Source of the DNA: JAKEGK01 sp036507695
GTDB taxonomy: Bacteria; Pseudomonadota; Gammaproteobacteria; SZUA-152
DNA length: 8,132 nt
Reading direction: 5' to 3'
Assembly: GCA_036507695.1 (NCBI GenBank)
Contig: DATCIR010000186.1
Coordinates: 1-8,132 of the forward strand
The translations under genes and the position numbers were made by a program. The notes under the pieces were generated by a model, which saw only the letters and a list, made by a program, of their open reading frames with translations, did not search any database and was not told where the DNA came from. Shown in pieces: positions 5,912 to 8,132 of the stretch. The first letter of the stretch is position 1; each line of letters begins with the position of its first letter.

Positions 5912-6949
5912 ATGAGTATGAACGCTATTCCCAATCAAGAAATGCACCGTTATCTAACCGCTGCCTGGATATTCATGGCGGCGTCGTTGATTTTTATTCT
6001 TTGGCGGCAGTTGCTGATCGCGTTGTTTGCCGGGCTCTTGGTTCATGAAGTGGTGTTCATGCTGGAACCCAAGGTGTTGAAAGTCATAAAACTGAAGGGG
6101 GATATCGCCAAAGTTTCGCTGGTGGCTTTCGTGGCGAGCATTGTAATTGCTTTACTGGTGTTTCTGGGGCTTGGCATATTCAAGTTTTTTCAAGTGGGCT
6201 CGGATAACTTACCTGCCTTGCTTAACAAAATGGCTGAAGTACTCGAGAGTTCACGAAATTCGTTGCCTTTGGCGGTGCGGGAGTATCTTCCTGCCAACAT
6301 AGAAGAACTGCGAACGAATATTGCGGGCTGGCTCAGGGAACATGCGGGTGAAGTGCGGGGACTCAGCACGGAGGCCGGGCGTGCGGTCGTATTGACGCTG
6401 ATCGGCATGATTATTGGAGCTATGATTGCCTTGCGTAAAGCGGTGCACAAGGATGCGCTCACACCTTTTCAATTCGCACTGGCACAACGCATAGCCAAAC
6501 TGGCCAGCTCTTTTCGCAACGTCGTGTTTGCACAGATTCGTATTGCGGCCATCAACGCGTTCTTTACCGGAATTTACCTGCTAGTTATTTTGCCCCTGTT
6601 TGGCATTGACCTTCCTTTTACCAAAACCATGATCGCTCTTACGTTCCTGTTCGGTTTGTTGCCGGTAGTGGGCAATCTTGTGTCCAATACCATCATCGTT
6701 GTAGTCAGTTTGAGTCATTCGCTGAATGTGGCGATCAGTTCCCTGGCATTTCTGATTATCATTCACAAAGCGGAATATTTTCTCAATGCCCGCATAATTG
6801 GCTCCATGATACGCGCCAAGGCTTGGGAGATATTGATTGTCATGGTAGCTTTAGAGGCGGTGTTCGGAATCTCCGGCGTGGTGGCGGCGCCGATTTATTA
6901 CGCGTATCTCAAATCAGAATTGAGCGACGCGAAGTTGATTTCAAATTGA
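5912..6949 (+). CDS. AI-2E/PerM family transporter
   Basis: The 345-residue protein is a polytopic inner-membrane protein of the AI-2E transporter (PerM, UPF0118) family. Hydrophobic segments are at about 16-50 (probably two), 67-92, 157-174, 209-231, 239-257, 260-284 and 304-334. Between the third and fourth lies a soluble amphipathic stretch (95-150), a family trait. The C-terminal half has GLLPVVGNLVSN, HKAEYFLNARIIGSMI, KAWEIL and FGISGVVAAPIYYAYL, the best-conserved region. Members include TqsA, an exporter of autoinducer-2, and others linked to ion or pH homeostasis, so the substrate is unknown. Codon use is richer in TTG, GTG and T-ending codons than in the adjacent kinase and rhodanese genes. 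No good Shine-Dalgarno is seen; a second in-frame ATG at 5918 is possible. Confidence 0.88.
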   Translation: MSMNAIPNQEMHRYLTAAWIFMAASLIFILWRQLLIALFAGLLVHEVVFMLEPKVLKVIKLKGDIAKVSLVAFVASIVIALLVFLGLGIFKFFQVGSDNLPALLNKMAEVLESSRNSLPLAVREYLPANIEELRTNIAGWLREHAGEVRGLSTEAGRAVVLTLIGMIIGAMIALRKAVHKDALTPFQFALAQRIAKLASSFRNVVFAQIRIAAINAFFTGIYLLVILPLFGIDLPFTKTMIALTFLFGLLPVVGNLVSNTIIVVVSLSHSLNVAISSLAFLIIIHKAEYFLNARIIGSMIRAKAWEILIVMVALEAVFGISGVVAAPIYYAYLKSELSDAKLISN

Positions 6950-7045
6950 GCGCTCTTCGGATAAAGAGGTGAAGCCTAAACTAATACTCTCCGCCGGCAT
7001 TAACGATCGCACGCAGCGCCTGGAAGGCGCCGCCGGGTTTCGCGC

Positions 7046-7051
7046 TACAAT
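7046..7051 (+). promoter_or_regulatory. Possible -10 box for the rhodanese gene
   Basis: TACAAT in the context CGCTACAATCC lies 77 bases before the rhodanese ATG and matches five of six positions of the sigma70 -10 consensus. No good -35 hexamer is present at the normal distance, so this is weak or activator-dependent if real. The 179-bp gap has no other recognisable signal apart from the ribosome binding site. Confidence 0.3.
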
Positions 7052-7128
7052 CCACCCGCGAACCGCCTTTCCCGCCGCACCGGCCCGCCCATCAGCGCAT
7101 AACCAGAGATTGAATCAGGGAACCGGAC

Positions 7129-7593
7129 ATGAAAACTTACCAACAGCTTATCTCAGAATGCCTGTCATCCGTGGAAGAAGTTTTTCCCTGGGACCTGGAA
7201 GCCGCACTGCAATCCCCCGCCAAACCCCTGCTGCTGGATATCCGCGAACCGGACGAATTCCAGGCCATGCACATCCAGGATTCCATCAACGTGCCGCGCG
7301 GCATTTTGGAACAATCCTGCGAATGGGATTATGAAGAAACCGTTCCCGAACTGGTCAACGCGCGCGGCAAACCCATCGTCATCATCTGCCGCTCCGGCAA
7401 CCGCAGCGTACTCGCGGCTTATACCCTGCAGCAAATGGGTTATCAAAATGTGAAATCCCTGAAAACCGGCCTCAAAGGCTGGACCGACTACGAACAACCG
7501 CTGGTAGACAACCACAATCAAGCCGTCGATATCGACAACGCGGACGAATACTTCACCAGCAAAATCAAACCGGAACAACTGCGGCCTAAATAA
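7129..7593 (+). CDS. Single-domain rhodanese-like sulfurtransferase
   Basis: The 154-residue product is a rhodanese domain with short extensions. It has the first conserved motif LLLDIREPDEFQAMHIQDSINVPRG (about 34-58, quoted in pieces: LLDIREPDEF, HIQDSINVPRG). The catalytic loop is CRSGNR (Cys87 to Arg92), a six-residue loop of the sulfur-transferring type. It is followed by SVLAAYTLQQMGYQNV and the closing motif LKTGLKGW. Cys87 would carry a persulfide in transfer from a donor such as thiosulfate or a protein persulfide. Three other regions lack function clues: an N-terminal helix (1-25), Cys11 and Cys64, and an acidic tail. There is no signal peptide, so it is cytoplasmic. AGGGAA (7117-7122), six bases before the ATG, supports the start. 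Such proteins feed sulfane sulfur to TusA/DsrE-type carriers in sulfur oxidisers, which fits the dsr neighbourhood, but the partner is unknown. Confidence 0.9.
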   Translation: MKTYQQLISECLSSVEEVFPWDLEAALQSPAKPLLLDIREPDEFQAMHIQDSINVPRGILEQSCEWDYEETVPELVNARGKPIVIICRSGNRSVLAAYTLQQMGYQNVKSLKTGLKGWTDYEQPLVDNHNQAVDIDNADEYFTSKIKPEQLRPK

Positions 7594-7650
7594 CCTATAC
7601 TAAGATGCAGTGTAAGAATGCTTAACAACAGTTGTGAAACATGCAAGACC

Positions 7651-7708
7651 GGGCCATCAGTTCACAGAATCGAACCTTCGCTTGTGACCCACTGACGACG
7701 TCCGGCCC
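7651..7708. repeat. Nested imperfect inverted repeat
   Basis: Four short arms nest in order. GGGCC (7651-7655) pairs with GGCCC (7704-7708). CAGT (7658-7661) pairs with ACTG (7691-7694). TCACA (7662-7666) pairs with TGTGA (7683-7687), and GAA (7667-7669) pairs with TTC (7677-7679) around the 7-base loop TCGAACC. The unpaired bases are almost all on the right side. It could be a bulged RNA hairpin, an end of a mobile element or chance. Confidence 0.35.
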
Positions 7709-7810
7709 ATCCATTGTGAGCGGCAGGTGTGCAGCAAAAGCAGAAGACATTTATGATATAGTCGGCTTTCGTATAGGAGCTATCTTTGAGACGGCTACCA
7801 AATGTTCGGA

Positions 7811-7839
7811 TTGTCCTTTTGAGGACATACGAGTACGAT
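7811..7839 (+). promoter_or_regulatory. Candidate promoter for the metallophosphoesterase gene
   Basis: TTGTCC (7811-7816) and TACGAT (7834-7839) are 17 bases apart, each matching four of six consensus positions. The start would be about 42 bases before the GTG. The -35 box overlaps the left arm of the TGTCC/GGACA inverted repeat (7812-7827), which could serve as an operator. Confidence 0.3.
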
Positions 7840-7887
7840 AATTCCACTCAATAAATAGGGAACGGCGGATAGCCGAATAAATATTAC

Positions 7888-8132
7888 GTGCACTTCTCGA
7901 TTCTGCATATTTCTGATCTCCATCGCGACCTGAGCGATGAAGTTGCGAATGAATGGCTACTTGATTCAGTCGCTCGCGATTTCGATCAATTCGACGAGCA
8001 AATCCCAAAAATAATGAGGCCTGCGCTCTGCATCGTAAGTGGGGATCTTGTGCACGGCGTCGCACCGGGCGCTAATAATGCTGATGAAGAATTGAAGAGA
8101 CAGTACGCTCAGGCCGAGGAATTTCTCGTTGG
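7888..8132 (+). CDS. Metallophosphoesterase, N-terminal part (runs off the window)
   Basis: A frame opens after a TAG at 7870-7872. It has GTG at 7888 as its only plausible start and stays open to the window end (81 codons plus two bases). It reads MHFSILHISDLHRD, then ...RPALCIVSGDLVHGV, then ...ELKRQYAQAEEFLV. The first two carry calcineurin-like phosphoesterase metal motifs I (Asp10, His12) and II (Gly52-Asp53), at the correct spacing. The GNHD/E block and everything beyond are outside the window, so substrate and any extra domains are unknown. No clear Shine-Dalgarno precedes the GTG, but starting there puts the first strand exactly at the N-terminus, as in the family. Codons such as ATA, AGA and AAT are commoner than in the genes to the left, hinting at transfer. 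Similar proteins with fused NTPase domains occur in defence-rich regions; that link is inference. Confidence 0.8.
   Translation, partial: MHFSILHISDLHRDLSDEVANEWLLDSVARDFDQFDEQIPKIMRPALCIVSGDLVHGVAPGANNADEELKRQYAQAEEFLV

Larger units (their letters stand above)
7594..7887. other. Non-coding, lower-GC gap at a probable composition boundary
   Basis: I see no convincing gene in these 294 bases. The longest forward open frame (7641-7841) has no ribosome binding site and no family resemblance. Small hairpins are present: TGTCC (7812-7816) with GGACA (7823-7827), and CGGC (7863-7866) with GCCG (7872-7875). The sequence becomes more AT-rich here and stays so in the following gene, suggesting a junction between core and acquired DNA. 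No direct-repeat attachment site or tRNA could be shown. Confidence 0.5.

Noticed and set aside
6953..6968. Terminator after the AI-2E family gene
   Set aside because: CTCTT can pair with AAGAG, but the stem is only five bases, AT-rich and without a following T-run.
7651..7710. tRNA on the minus strand
   Set aside because: GGTTCGA resembles a T-loop and GGGCC/GGCCC an acceptor stem. However, the T-stem has mismatches, the span is about 58 bases, and no anticodon arm or CCA end can be found.
7641..7841. 66-residue forward open frame with a CSDCP motif
   Set aside because: No Shine-Dalgarno, no family resemblance, and it lies over a candidate promoter and inverted repeats. A CxxC alone is not enough.

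Overview
The window looks like a chromosomal segment of a sulfur-oxidising proteobacterium, probably a gammaproteobacterium. The main evidence is two adjacent genes that match the distal end of the dsr (reverse dissimilatory sulfite reductase) cluster. One is a DsrN-type cobyrinate/sirohaem a,c-diamide synthase (1231-2634). The other is a DsrR-type, cysteine-poor A-type scaffold relative (2844-3155). In the best-studied phototrophic sulfur oxidisers the cluster ends dsrP-dsrN-dsrR-dsrS. No dsrS is visible here. All genes I can support read on the + strand, and the recognisable core is moderately GC-rich.

Layout. Bases 1-45 may be the last 14 codons of an upstream gene. A GC-rich hairpin (78-98) follows, running straight into a 9-bp minisatellite with seven perfect copies (98-166) in the leader of the next gene. 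That gene (186-1190) is a TrpD2/YbiB-like member of the glycosyltransferase family 3 fold. It is followed after 40 bp by dsrN. The dsrN-dsrR gap holds a run of small stem-loops (2665-2799) that looks like an inserted dispersed palindromic element. dsrR ends the sulfur-linked block.

The middle of the window is a two-component system. It comprises a NarX-like membrane histidine kinase with HAMP, a cysteine-bearing GAF domain, HisKA_3 and HATPase_c (3362-4930), and a NarL/LuxR-type response regulator (5016-5666). The kinase has a good sigma70-like promoter of its own. The regulator has a second candidate promoter so close to its ATG that its mRNA may be leaderless.

The right part holds an AI-2E/PerM-family membrane protein (5912-6949) and a single-domain rhodanese with an intact CRSGNR active loop (7129-7593). 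After 294 bp of non-coding, lower-GC sequence with nested imperfect inverted repeats, a truncated metallophosphoesterase begins (7888 to the window end). It starts with GTG and carries two clear metal-binding motifs. Its composition and family suggest the start of an accessory region, possibly a defence island, but only 81 codons are visible.

Working together: DsrN and DsrR are expected to mature and support the sirohaem-amide sulfite reductase. The rhodanese could handle sulfane sulfur. The kinase/regulator pair is well placed to couple redox or nitrogen/sulfur status to this locus. The last two links are inference from position only.
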